A DNA stretch of 64,000 nt. It comes from Brachynemurus nebulosus (taxonomy: Eukaryota; Arthropoda; Insecta; Neuroptera; Myrmeleontidae). Positions 50,573 through 60,659 of this stretch are shown here, piece by piece. The stretch lies in contig JAPWDM010000007.1 in NCBI GenBank assembly GCA_035578155.1, forward strand, positions 36,182,413-36,246,412, in the 5' to 3' direction. The stretch's first letter is position 1; the number at the start of each line of letters is the position of its first letter. Both the position numbers and the translations under genes were made by a program. The notes below the pieces were generated by a model. The model was not told the DNA's origin and ran no database searches. It saw only the letters and a list, made by a program, of their open reading frames with translations.

Positions 50573-51062
50573 ACACGCAGTATTCATATGGTCACTTATC
50601 GGTCAGCTAAACTGAAACTTTTAATCACTCGATTTCTTTGGTATAGTATGACCAAAAACCACATGTAAATTAAAAATCACAAATTGATTGAAAAAATTAT
50701 CCGGATCGGCCGGGAATCGAACACCGGATCTCCCGGTAATTAGTCAGGCGTGCTAACCATTACACCAACGACCCATGTGCTTCGATAGCAGCCCGATACA
50801 GAAATCATTCAACCACCTATGTGTATAAGTACTCTCTCTAATGCGGGAAACAGTTACAATTTTTCAATTTCAAATATTATCGAGTGCTTGTGAGACATTA
50901 CTACGTATGACAAACTTTTGTTTGCATTTAAACACACGCAATATTCATATGTTCACTTATCGTTAAGCTAAACTGAAACTATTAAGTACTTGATTTCTTT
51001 GGTATAATATGACCAAAAACCACATGTAAATTAAAAATCACAAACTGATTGAAAAAATTTTC
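50573..51062. repeat. Direct repeats of about 130 bp flanking a tRNA-like gene
   Basis: Positions 50573-50700 and 50932-51062 match by eye over their length (CACGCA[G/A]TATTCATATG, CAGCTAAACTGAAAC, TTCTTTGGTATA[G/A]TATGACC, 'ACCACATGTAAATTAAAAAT'). The period is 359 bp. Between them lies a tRNA-like sequence and about 160 bp more. Either a tandem duplication of a 359-bp unit whose second unit was cut, or terminal repeats of a small element; no reverse-transcriptase signature supports an LTR element. Confidence 0.8.
50702..50774 (-). tRNA. tRNA-like sequence, apparent anticodon AAT (Ile), probably decayed
   Basis: On the minus strand: acceptor GGGTCGT pairs with CCGATCC at six of seven positions (one G-T). 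The D arm is TGGTGTAATGGTTAGCAC (box A-like). The anticodon arm CCTGA/CCGGG has one mismatch and the loop is CTAATTA. The T arm GTTCGATTCC (box B-like) has one extra T in its 5' strand. A functional tRNA-Ile is doubtful because of the anticodon-stem mismatch and T-arm insertion. It is homologous over the body and ~150 bp of flank to the sequence at 57466. Confidence 0.5.
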
Positions 51063-51082
51063 AATCACTTTGTGATTTTTAA
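51031..51082. repeat. Palindrome with TTAA at both ends
   Basis: TTAAAAATCACAAACTGATT (51031-51050) is mirrored by AATCACTTTGTGATTTTTAA (51063-51082), with arms of about 26 bp. The right TTAA doubles as the start of the piggyBac-like end. Confidence 0.75.
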
Positions 51083-51797
51083 CCCTTTGCGCTTATAAGA
51101 CATGTACAGCATGACAAGGTGGTTTGTCCATTAACTCTACCATATTTAAAGGTGTTTTGTCTGTTGGATCATAAGACATGTACCACATGACACACTGAAT
51201 GTTGAACTGTAATGACTGCTCATACTTCACATTACGTGAATATTTTATTTAATAACTGCAAACACATTCATTTATTAGAAAAATTGTAAATAAAATAATA
51301 CAAAATCACGTTGAATTATCTTTTTAAAATTAAAAACTAATAAAAACAGCATTGAGGACGTATTTAGCGCATTTACTATTCAACTTTGGGGAAACAAGGT
51401 TAAAACGTCAAAAGAATCCGTCAAAAAAAGAACGTCGGTCGTTGTCATGTGCTACATGTCTCACCAGCCTATTTACAACTGACTTTTTTTTTGCTTGAGT
51501 ACAAAGAGTTAATTGACAAAAATAAAGATATTGTCGCCAAATTACTCTAAAATCGCAAAAGCCATCGAAAATAAATAACTTTATCAAATTTACCGTAGTG
51601 ACGTCATCACAGATATTAAAATTTTTAAAGACGATCAGCGGAAATGAAAAACTTCGAATCACCCCTAGTATTGTATATTTTAAGTTACAAAGGATTAATG
51701 ATTCAAAGGGGTAAAATGAACGCAAATTCTTCCCGCAAATAAATTTTTGCTCGTAATCGAAATACAATGAATATATTATCGGCGCAGTCCAGTGCAT
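51079..51797 (-). mobile_element. piggyBac-like element remnant (one end, decayed transposase)
   Basis: TTAACCCTTTGCGCTTATAA starts at 51079; TTAA followed by CCC(TTTG) is the classical piggyBac terminus. A subterminal repeat ATAAGACATGTAC..CATGACA occurs at 51095-51116 and again at 51171-51192. The minus frame ending at 51408 finishes in VVNRLVRHVAHDN..SFFDGFF, then a stop. This resembles the 'VVLRL......FFDNFFTS' region of piggyBac transposase, with a similar frame continuing beyond the stop. The upstream part of the frame is not recognisable, and the second terminus was not found to the right. The TIR call is firmer than the transposase call. Confidence 0.45.
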
Positions 51798-52004
51798 CTA
51801 ATAACGTCGATAAATGAATTCCGCCAAAAAAAAAAAAAAACAACAAACCCGACTACTGAACTGAAAGCTCTGAAGTTTGTCTTGCCAGCTCGGAGGAAAA
51901 AAAGCAATCAATCATGGAATCAATCAATTTCATTATCCATAATTATTTATTAATAAAAGAAAAAAAGGCGTAGCGAGCGAACATTCTCATCTCTGTCGTG
52001 GCCG
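51798..52004. other. Unassigned AT-rich DNA
   Basis: Contains an A run (51826-51840). Nothing else seen. Confidence 0.4.
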
Positions 52005-52980
52005 TAGTCGGGTTTGAGTTGTGTTGGGTTATCAGATACTGGGCGCTGCTGAGAAGTTCACACAGATATGCCGGTGGAATGGTATGTACACAAACCCACA
52101 TACCCCCGTTGAATAATGCACTAGAGCAGAGCGCATTGCACACGGGACATATGAAAATAAAGAAAGCTATACCATATACAGACGCGAGGCACATAAGGAG
52201 GCACTAATATAACGCGCGTTTATACAATATATATACTAGTTTCGTTGTTGTATAACATTTATACTGCGCAAACGCATAATTATATAGATATACAAAACAG
52301 CTAAAAGCTGTGTATATCGTTGTATACGGTATATACATCAATGTATATATACAACAATCCGTGTGCGAGTAACGGCATCCCGAATACTCAGGCACGGGTA
52401 AACGGGCACGGGAACGGTGCGGGGTGGCATTTCGAAAAAACCGAATCACCGACATGACAGAGATGAATGTAGCGGGCGACAAGGATAGTTGTATTATAGT
52501 GCGCCAATAAAGAGTATATTTGCCGTCTCACTCGTTTCAAGAAAAACTTTATTTGGTCTGAATTTTGATTGCCTTCGAAAGTTGTTATTATTGTATATCA
52601 GTTGTTTTGGTATTTTTGTTTTAATATTGTTTGTTGGAGAAAAAGGAATGGGTGGTGTGTGTTCCCATTTTGCCGTTTAGTTTGCATTCTGGGATGCCAA
52701 CAATAACCTGACAACAATCAATTAGCCAGCCAGTCAGCCAGGCCACCACTACAAATTGTTTGAGCGACAATTTTTTTTGAGAGAGTGCAGTTTGTGCAGA
52801 ATTATAATGATACTGTTGTTTTGTTTTGTTTTTTTATATTAATTAGTTGAATAAAATTGTTTATTTGATTTGGAAATTTTTAATTTTCTGTTCTGTTCAA
52901 CCATACAAATGAACTTAATCCATTGTTATAATGCTCGTTCACCATGGTTTTTGCCAAAAAGTGACTTGCGGGTGAGTCAT
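52005..52980 (+). other. GC-richer patch; possible promoter or 5' exon region
   Basis: Positions 52005-52470 are notably less AT-rich, with overlapping short frames on both strands and no motif. At 52944 an ATG in good context (ACCATGG) opens only a seven-codon frame, and a donor-like string GCGGGTGAGT has its GT at 52972. This would fit an untranslated first exon of a long gene, but no TATA box, downstream exon or known product is visible. Confidence 0.2.
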
Positions 52981-55900
52981 TTGCAATTTACTTTGTTTTT
53001 TCTTTGACAATTTATTCATATTTTTTTTGAATTTAGTGACCAAACAAAACGCCTCGACTGTCATATTTTGAAAATTTTTAATTTTCTACCACTCTAGTTA
53101 AATGTTTTCTCAATTAAAAAAGGGGACACTTTGGAAGAGACTCAAAAATCATTTTTTTTCTGCACGCCTTAAGATTAGTGGTTTCTTTATTCTAGTAATA
53201 GATATGTACCCTACATATATATAGTATATATGTATATATACACTCTTTCGAAGTATATAGAAAACTTTACAAAACAAGATGGCGCATAATTAAAACTACA
53301 ACTACAAAGAATAATAGGATAAAGAAAACGGGGGATAGTGCTAACTATCCTTTTTTAATAAGTTAAGTAATAAAATTTCTATTCGGCCATCTTTCATCCG
53401 AGTGGATTCGTTTTTTATTATTTTGATGCAATGTAAAAAAAAAAAAGAAAAAAAAAACTTTTTGAATTAGTACAGTGTCTTGTGCAGTCTCCGAATTTGA
53501 TTTGTGCACAATATTTTTACGGATACTGTACTTAATGTCAATCTAATGGAATTTAATGACAAAATTATTTAATATTATTTTTAGCATTTTTAAGAATTTT
53601 TTGATTTTTGATTAATTTTTAGTGAATTTTTTAAAAATTGCAGTTTTTTTTTTATTAATTAAGTATTGCATTGTCAAATATTTATTGATTCTTTAGTTTA
53701 TTTATTTCATTTTTAATTTTGTAGAAATTTGACGTTTAAAGCACTAATTACTATTTTTTTTAACATTTTCTAATTTTTGAAAGTTCTTCACGCTTTGATA
53801 AAATTCTTTTTAAATTTTTCAAAAAATTTAATTTTTCTAAATTTTCAAGTATATTATATCACAATAAGTGATGCAATTTAAAATTCCCTTGGAAATATTT
53901 TTAAAAATTGACAATTTTTATAAAAATTTTTATAATTATTTTCTCACGATGAATTTTCAAAAGTTACTTGAATTAATTGCAAAATATTTTATTTGTCCGA
54001 ATTGGTTGACTATTTTTATGAATAAATATTTGGGTTTTTATTTTTATAAATATCAATTCTGTTTGTTTACTAAAATTGTTTTGATTAACTAAATATTAAT
54101 TTTTTTTTAATGCAACCACCTGCAGCTAAATTATGCAGTTATTAACAGACAATTTTCTTATTTTTTTATCTTTTTTTTTAAAATGAATGAACACTTTACT
54201 TTAAGGCGTTTAACGCGTTAGAGATTAAGTAAATACTAAATCAAAAGAAATTCTGCCTTAAAACTTAAAATGAATTTATTGTGATTTTTTTCCCTTTGCT
54301 TTACTTTTTTTGTATTTATTTTTATTTTTATATTCTTTCAATTTGTTAAAAATTTTTTTTTAATTTGAATTTTGATTTTTAAAAAAAAAAAACTTCATTT
54401 ATTAATTAAATTACTAAAATACTCAGAACTTCTATAAATTTTTTGAAATAAGTTTTCCCATAATTTAATCTTTAACAGAAGGTATTTATATATTGGAATC
54501 AGTATGTTCGAATCAGGTTTTGGGGATTCCCCCCGTAACTATATGTTAAGAAAATGATTAAGTAATTTTATCTCATAAACTATCCATCAAAATTCTTTCT
54601 CAGTGTTTTCTTTTTTTTAATAAATCCAAATTTTTACCAAATTTCACCGTGATTCATGTGATTTAATAATTTAGTACACCTTTAAGATCATCTACTAATT
54701 TGAACAGGACTTTATAATAATTCGTAACTGAAATAAATAATTTTAAAATAATTTATATTTTTTCTATATAAATAACTTGTGCCTTTATTTATATTTAACA
54801 TAAACATATTTACCCATTCCGTCAATTACACTGGAATTTCACTGATAGCTTTCATTGAAAAATTATTATTATCATTTTAAAATATTTTATTTTTATATTA
54901 TAAACGACAGTTTAGAACTAAACAATATGTATTATTATTTTAAAATATAATATCCTGTATTTACCTTAATAGGTATTGCAACCAACTAGAATTTTTTTAG
55001 ACGTATTATTTTAATTCGTTTGGGATTCAAGACAAAATTTTATTTGATTGCATGGTAAAAAAGTTTTAAATATTTACAAATACTTTGAAATTAAATTTAA
55101 AACTGGAGTTAACTTGGGATCTCATTCGCTTTTTGAAGAAGCTTCATTTTCGTTCGTGAGTTTATTAAAACGCATAATTGCAAATTCTGTTCCAATTACG
55201 CCAAGCTAATTTTCAGACTTTTCAGAGAGTTCTTGACAAAAATTTGATCTTTTATTCAAGTCCTTTTATTTCTTTCGCAAGTCGATTATGATGCAACCTT
55301 TATCTCTAGGGTGTTCATATGGTTTTTTTCAGATTTTTCCCGGTTTTGGTTCTCTTATCCCGGTCTCCTGAAAAAATTTTCGGAACAATTATTATTTGTC
55401 TCGGCTTCTTAAACTAATTATTTTAATTATTTCCGTGGAAAGAGACACAATATAGTTTAGTAAGGTCTTGAAATAACTAACTGTGCATTTTAGAGAGATA
55501 GCTTTTGTAGGAAAGTTTTCTGGTCTAAGTAGCTCTGGTAATGTCATAGATCAACCACATTCTTGAGAATAAGATTGAAATTACCACTTGATTGTCTTTG
55601 TAACTGTGAGTCTAGCGAAAATTTTTTAACGACTTTTTGTAAGTAATCTCATTATCAGATTTTATTGAATAAAAATTTACAATCAATATGAGATAAACTC
55701 CGAATACAAAGATAATAGAAAACCAAGGAACATAACTTTGTTAACTCTATAAAAACCAAACAATCTTTATATCATTTTAAATTCTTGGTCGTCTACAAGT
55801 CAAAGTTTGACGAATAATTCAATTTAGAATTCCATATCAAAGTATACTTAATTTTTTTTAGGGCCTGTGTCGCGATTTGGTTTTTGTTAAAATATTGACA

Positions 55901-57339
55901 CTCCATTTCTGTCCGCAAATTTCCATCGTCTACCAAAAAAACAAAATCATCAACCTGGACAAAATTGTCAAAGGAATTATTTGATATTTTCGTATCAAAA
56001 GGCATTATTAATTTTAGTTAAATGATAAATAATTATTACAACTGTCTTATCTCATAAATAATATAAATAAATTAATGAGTTTGAAATCTGATATCTTTCA
56101 TGTCTTCGTCAAATCAACATTGTAATAAAATTAAATACGTTTATATATCATCATAAAAATGGATTTTATTAGGAAAAATATAAGAATTTTTTCTTAAACG
56201 ATTAGATATTTTTTAATGTAAACAAAGGCATGTATGATCTAACTGAATATTTGACATTTATTTACTAATATTAATTGATTTTACTGATTGATTATTTTCT
56301 ATTATTTGTCGTGTTTAGTGTTTGGTAATGATTGGCAAATAATTAAAAAATATTTTGAAACGAAACTTTCACCGAAAAAATGATATATTTGATGAAAGTG
56401 TGAAAGAAAATAAAATTGAATTTCTTTTAATTAAAAATTCATCATAATTAACCAAAGTGCGTGTATTGTTTATAAAAATTTATTTACGATTGTCTTCTAC
56501 TTTTGGTGGTTCGAATTTGGTTGTAAATTTTGAATATTTTTTTTTTTTTTGATCGTTTCATTCCTATAATAATAATCTTCATGAGGACTGTTTTAGGGTC
56601 GTTGTATATCTTAGGCATTTTATAGTACATTCCTGTTGAACGTAATTGGAAATTTGAAAAAATACAAGCTGGTCTTTACTTTATACAATGGTACTCTAAA
56701 ATTAAGCAACGAATTTAAAAAATTCGCATTTGAAAAAAGTTTTTGATACAAATGTATTTTTAATGTATAAAAATTAAAAAACTGATAAACACATCAATTA
56801 CATCATGGACACGTCTTCCAAATAATTAATTTATGAACTATTATGAGTCGGTAAACATTTGTGATCTTACAGAATGCATAATTTATCGATCACAAATATT
56901 CTTGTAGATATATACCAACACTCTCAAAATAATTTCTTTGGTTTTGTTTTTTCGAATAAAAAAATATTTCTTTGAAATAAAAAAATATTTTTTTGAAATA
57001 ATGAAATATTTTTTTTGACTTTTTTTACGTTTTCAAAGAAATCTTTTTCTCACTGAATCCAAAAAATGTTTGCATGATTCAAATAAATTTTTAATTTTTG
57101 AATAAAAATATTGTTTTGGGGGTGTAGTTATTTCCTCATTAGAAACTTTTATAAATTTTCTAAAAATTGTAGGTAATTTTTCGAGCAAAAATGGAAATTT
57201 TTGTCACAAAATAATTTGTTCATTATGTATACTATATTAATTTCAATGTTATATCGCCCCTTTCAGTTAAATAGTGACCATCGTCTTTCGTCAACGCAAT
57301 GAATAAATGCATATTTTGATAAATTTTTAGTCCAAAATT
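52981..57339. other. Very AT-rich, unassigned
   Basis: The most AT-rich part of the window, with many T and A runs and TAT microsatellite-like sequence at 53208-53245. Short frames (53868-54092, 56005-55793 minus) have no motif. No RNA gene or bounded element is supported. Confidence 0.5.
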
Positions 57340-57354
57340 TTTAATTTCAAATGT

Positions 57355-57585
57355 TTCACAGGCACTTGATAACATTTGAAATTAAAAAGTGTAACTGCGT
57401 CTCGCATTAGAGAGAGAATGTGTTTGATTGATTGATTATCAAAATTGGAGTGGCACTCGAACGAACGGTCGGTGGCCTAATTGGCAAGGCGCTTGGCTAG
57501 TAACCAAGAGATCCGGGTTCGAGTCCCAACCGATCCAGTTTTGATAATTTTTCAAACACTATGTGAATTTTAATTAATAGCCCAA
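57355..57585 (+). repeat. tRNA-bearing repeat unit, homologous to 50665-50898
   Basis: In order it shares with the reversed 50665-50898 segment: TCACA.GCACT.GATAA.ATTTGAAATT, GTAACTG..TC.CGCATTAGAGAGAG, the tRNA-like body, then GATAATTTTT.CAA....TGTGA.TTTTAATT. Within this copy the tRNA is further bracketed by an inverted pair, ATTATCAAAATTGGA (57436) and TCCAGTTTTGATAAT (57535). Confidence 0.7.
57466..57537 (+). tRNA. tRNA-like sequence, apparent anticodon AGT (Thr), probably decayed
   Basis: Acceptor CGGTCGG pairs with CCGATCC at six of seven (first pair C-C). The D arm is GGCCTAATTGGCAAGGC. The anticodon arm CTTGG/CCAAG is perfect with loop CTAGTAA, giving AGT. The T arm CCGGG-TTCGAGT-CCCAA keeps three G-C pairs and has two C-A mismatches. 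Box A and box B-like sequences are present (TGGCCTAATTGG, GGTTCGAGTCC). The T-stem damage and mismatched first pair suggest a pseudo-tRNA, though transcription cannot be excluded. Confidence 0.5.
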
Positions 57586-57667
57586 AATTAGTTCAAACCC
57601 TAAAAACGAGTCCTTCGACCGTATACCTTAGATTTGTAACAACTGTAAACGAAACTGGTTAGTTGTA

Positions 57668-57808
57668 ATGGCACCAAATGATGACAATACCTACAGGCTA
57701 AAGTGTTGCAACAAATTTTGTCATCAAGGCCCTAGGCGCAGTGTCCACTGTGCCTACAAAATAAAGTGTCATCCTAATCTTCATCCCAGCTGTAAGAACC
57801 TAAGCTAG
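57668..57808 (+). CDS. Cysteine-rich exon-like ORF, possible CAP/antigen-5-type N-terminus
   Basis: A 46-codon frame from ATG 57668 contains six cysteines in a spaced array (KCCNKFCHQG, VHCAYKIKC, LHPSCKN). A strong donor string, AGCT then GTAAGAAC, places a 5' splice site at 57792, so the exon probably ends there in phase 1 and the last six codons would be intronic. The frame is open upstream for 12 further codons (to a stop at about 57629), so the ATG may be internal to an exon. The spacing loosely recalls the cysteine-rich start of insect CAP/antigen-5 secreted proteins, but no signal peptide or CAP signature downstream was found. Other small secreted Cys-rich peptides fit too. Confidence 0.35.
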   Translation: MAPNDDNTYRLKCCNKFCHQGPRRSVHCAYKIKCHPNLHPSCKNLS

Positions 57809-58938
57809 AGAAGTTAGCAAGAAACATAATTAATAACGCATATTTGAATTATACCAATACGTTCCAGTCTATTCACGTCCCCTCGTCAAACCCGCGTTTG
57901 TTTGTTTAATTTTTTTTCGTCCCCCATCAAAAAATTTTCTTCAATTTTCTTCTTGTTCACGCAACAAGAAACATTTTCATCGGGCGAAGAAAAACAAAAC
58001 AGAAATTATCAATTAAAAAATTTTAATTAATTATTGTTTATCCAAAAACAATATTTTCGCCTATTCGATTGTTGATTTTCCAACGACGAAGTAAAAATGT
58101 AAACAACAAACAGTACGATACAAGTGTAGGGTTCCGAGCGCCATCCGAGCGCGTACTGAACGAACGCGCTCCGCTTTTACGATACCGTCGCATCATTTAC
58201 CCACCATAAACCAGTTTATTGTTGTTGTGTTCCTTGTTGTATACAATATAAACAGGTTATATACAACCCGTCTCACTCCGTCCAATTGATACCGATACAT
58301 ATATAGGTCTAGAAAACTTGACAACAAAATATATACACATAAACAGTACACAGTACACAGTAACAGCGCCCTAGTTTTCACACAGTTACAATTCGGTTGG
58401 GGAAATCCCCGGTGTTGTGTCAGATCGAGCACATTGCCGCCTGCATATACAACCGGCTTTATCCATATGCCAGACGGGCAACGAGACACTGAATGGATGG
58501 ATATAGCGGCTGTTGGGAATGCTGCCGACTGAACCAATGCCGTCGGGTGGAAAATTCACCTTTTGTATATAAATATTTTAATGGTTGTGTCTCAATGCGT
58601 AAATAAATAAACATAAATATAAATAATGTTATTTTTGGTAGCCGTTCACTTTGGTTTTTGATCGTCAGATCAGAATCATAGTCTTTTAAAAACAGACTAT
58701 ATACATCCAATCAGATGAACTAAATATTCGTGAGAGGTTTCCTCATCGGTAAAGTAACGCAGAATAACGTCGAGGTGCATTTTGTCAGCCAAGTTCGATA
58801 TTTTCACAAGAACACAATGTAAAAAGTCAATTTTATTACGCAAAATTACGCCTGAGCGAAGAAAAGAGGGATTTCTTGCGATATTCCAATAAATCGACTA
58901 AAGATAATCAATATTATGACACACTATGTTCCAGTGGC
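57809..58938. other. Unassigned; CpG-rich patch at 58130-58540
   Basis: A palindrome GAGCGCGT(N9)ACGCGCTC lies at 58147-58171, in the most CpG-dense bases of the region, near GCGCCATCC. A 114-codon minus frame (58537-58193) overlaps another (58710-58459); neither has a motif. This could be a promoter or boundary element. Confidence 0.3.
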
Positions 58939-58946
58939 ACCTAAAC

Positions 58947-59475
58947 TAGGGATGATCGATATTCATCGATGGTAGAAAAACATCGATGTTTAGGGGGAAA
59001 ACATCGATGTTATGTCCTCGATAACATGTTACGAGAATAATATCGAAACATCGATATTACTCTAAGCTGTCCAGTGTTTATAAAGTCCTGTAGCTGATTT
59101 AAAACAAGATCTAATAGTTTTATGGCAAGTTCTAGGATCCACTTATACAAACTTGAAAAAAATTGCCATTAAATATTTGTATTTCAACTTCAACAGCTTC
59201 AGAGAGACTTTTTTCCAAAAGCTGGGCAGCATTTGTATCAACAAAGGGACATATTAAAAGAGAAACTTCTAACAAAGTGTACCAAGTAAATACTGGCAAT
59301 GTTAATTTTTAATAAATAAAATAATAGATTATAATGGTTGTTTATTTTGCTACAGAAACATCGATATTTTCGAACATCAATGTCTTTCTTTCGATATATA
59401 TCGTATATCGATACTCTTGAATCGATGTTAACATCGATGTCAACATCGATGTTTTTCTAATATCGATCATCCCTA
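58947..59475. mobile_element. hAT element with ACATCGATGTT internal repeats and a transposase remnant
   Basis: Ends TAGGGATGATCGATATT and its inverse; identical 8-bp duplication ACCTAAAC on both sides (58939-58946 and 59476-59483). Eleven ATCGAT motifs lie in two clusters just inside the ends. Between them, about 59120-59290 on the plus strand retains a decayed C-terminal hAT dimerisation region: TYTNLKKIAIKYLY, then after a frame change STASERLFSK, then after another AGQHLYQQRDILKEKLLTK. The two frameshifts show it is dead, but its origin from an autonomous hAT is clear. Confidence 0.93.
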
Positions 59476-59769
59476 ACCTAAACAGCTAACACTCAACATA
59501 TTAAAAACTTTTTGACGGAAATTAATATTTACAATATGCTTCCACACAATATTAACGTAAGAAAATGTCAGATCGTCAGATCGTGTTCCAGTTTTGCCTT
59601 TATCAATAATTCTTCTAGGTTGTAGTCTCAAAAATACTGTTAACAGAACGTTTGGATGTTCTTCCTGACTGAAGACACCAATAAACACTTGCTGACCAGA
59701 ACTGACAAGAGTTTTCTCTGGAACCAGAGGTTTAGAAACACCAGAAGCACAAATACGGAATATCTTCAT
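59473..59769 (-). CDS. Hypothetical ORF (98 codons) truncated by a hAT insertion
   Basis: The minus-strand frame from ATG 59769 reads MKIFRICASGVSKPLVPEK... with a balanced, protein-like composition (QQVFIGVFSQEEHPN). Its stop arises within the hAT target duplication and terminus. Without the element the frame would read only four more codons before TAG, so the insertion changed the end very little. A second, frameshifted copy lies at 60154 and downward within the duplicated segment 60010-60430. No family recognised. It may be an exon or gene remnant. Confidence 0.3.
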   Translation of the reverse strand: MKIFRICASGVSKPLVPEKTLVSSGQQVFIGVFSQEEHPNVLLTVFLRLQPRRIIDKGKTGTRSDDLTFSYVNIVWKHIVNINFRQKVFNMLSVSCLG

Positions 59770-60430
59770 ATACAGCGTACAAGCTTTTGTAAGTTATGCT
59801 CTTGTTTTGCACCCTTAACAGTTACCGGAAGTGAAAAATGACGTCAGCTTATAGTTCGAATTTATAAGGGACAGTCTAAAGAGAAACTCATACTTTGATT
59901 TCCAGAAAATGACGTTTGAAAATTGTTACAAGGCTTATACCTTTGTAAGCTGTGAAATTCGTAAGATAATAAGAATATAAGTAAACCAATACTTACAAGT
60001 AAACCGATACAAAAATACTGTTAACAAAGCGTTTGAATGTCCTTTTTTACTGAAGACACCAATAAACACTTGCTGACCAAAACTGACAAGAGTTTTCTGT
60101 GAAACCAGAGGCTACAGACACCAGAAGCACAAATACGAAATATTTTCATTCATAGCTTACAAGCTTTTGTAAGTTGTGCTCTTCTTTTGTACATCCTTAA
60201 CAGTTACCGAAAGTAAAAAATGACCTCAGCTTAATGTATTTTTTATTGTTATTACTTCTTATTGTGGACCCTGGGAAAACAAATCTCACATCGCGGGCTG
60301 AACTCATAGTTCGAATTTATCAGGGACAGTCTAAAGAGAAACCAGAAAATTGTTACAAGGCTTATAACTTTGCAAGCTGTGAAGTTCGTAAGATAATAAG
60401 AATATGAGTGTAATAAAATTTTTGTAAACC
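59629..60430. repeat. Tandem segmental duplication, period about 381 bp
   Basis: 59629-59990 and 60010-60430 match by eye over their whole length (CAAAAATACTGTTAAC start, ACACCAATAAACACTTGCTG, 'GTAAGATAATAAGAATAT' end). The second copy carries an extra ~75 bp block (about 60233-60307) and small indels that break the minus-strand frame seen in the first. Confidence 0.9.
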
Positions 60431-60490
60431 GACATTCAAACAGGAGTGAATCCTGCAATGCTCTCCGATCTCTACTTCATGACAAACACC

Positions 60491-60646
60491 TCATTTTTCT
60501 AAGTTGCATTTTTTCCGAATTATAGCACTTGCAGCGAAACAGTATTCACCCTCTGGCGGTTCAGCAGTTTGACTTGAAGGAATTTCAGTATCACTTGAAA
60601 AGTACACAACACTGCAAATACCTCCCCAGGGAACATGCAGGATCCA
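60491..60646 (-). CDS. Exon-like ORF fragment (51 codons), unknown product
   Basis: On the minus strand a frame starting after a TAG (60649-60647) reads WILHVPWGGICSVVYFSSDT, then EIPSSQTAEPPEGEYC..., to a TGA at 60493-60491. The composition (Pro, Glu, Ser, Gly, Cys) is unlike the AT-driven frames around it. A TTATTAG acceptor-like end lies directly upstream. No ATG and no convincing donor are seen. It lies just upstream, on the same strand, of the duplicated ORF at 59769, so the two could be remnants of one gene. No family recognised. Confidence 0.25.
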   Translation of the reverse strand, partial: WILHVPWGGICSVVYFSSDTEIPSSQTAEPPEGEYCFAASAIIRKKCNLEK

Positions 60647-60659
60647 CTAATAATCTAAA

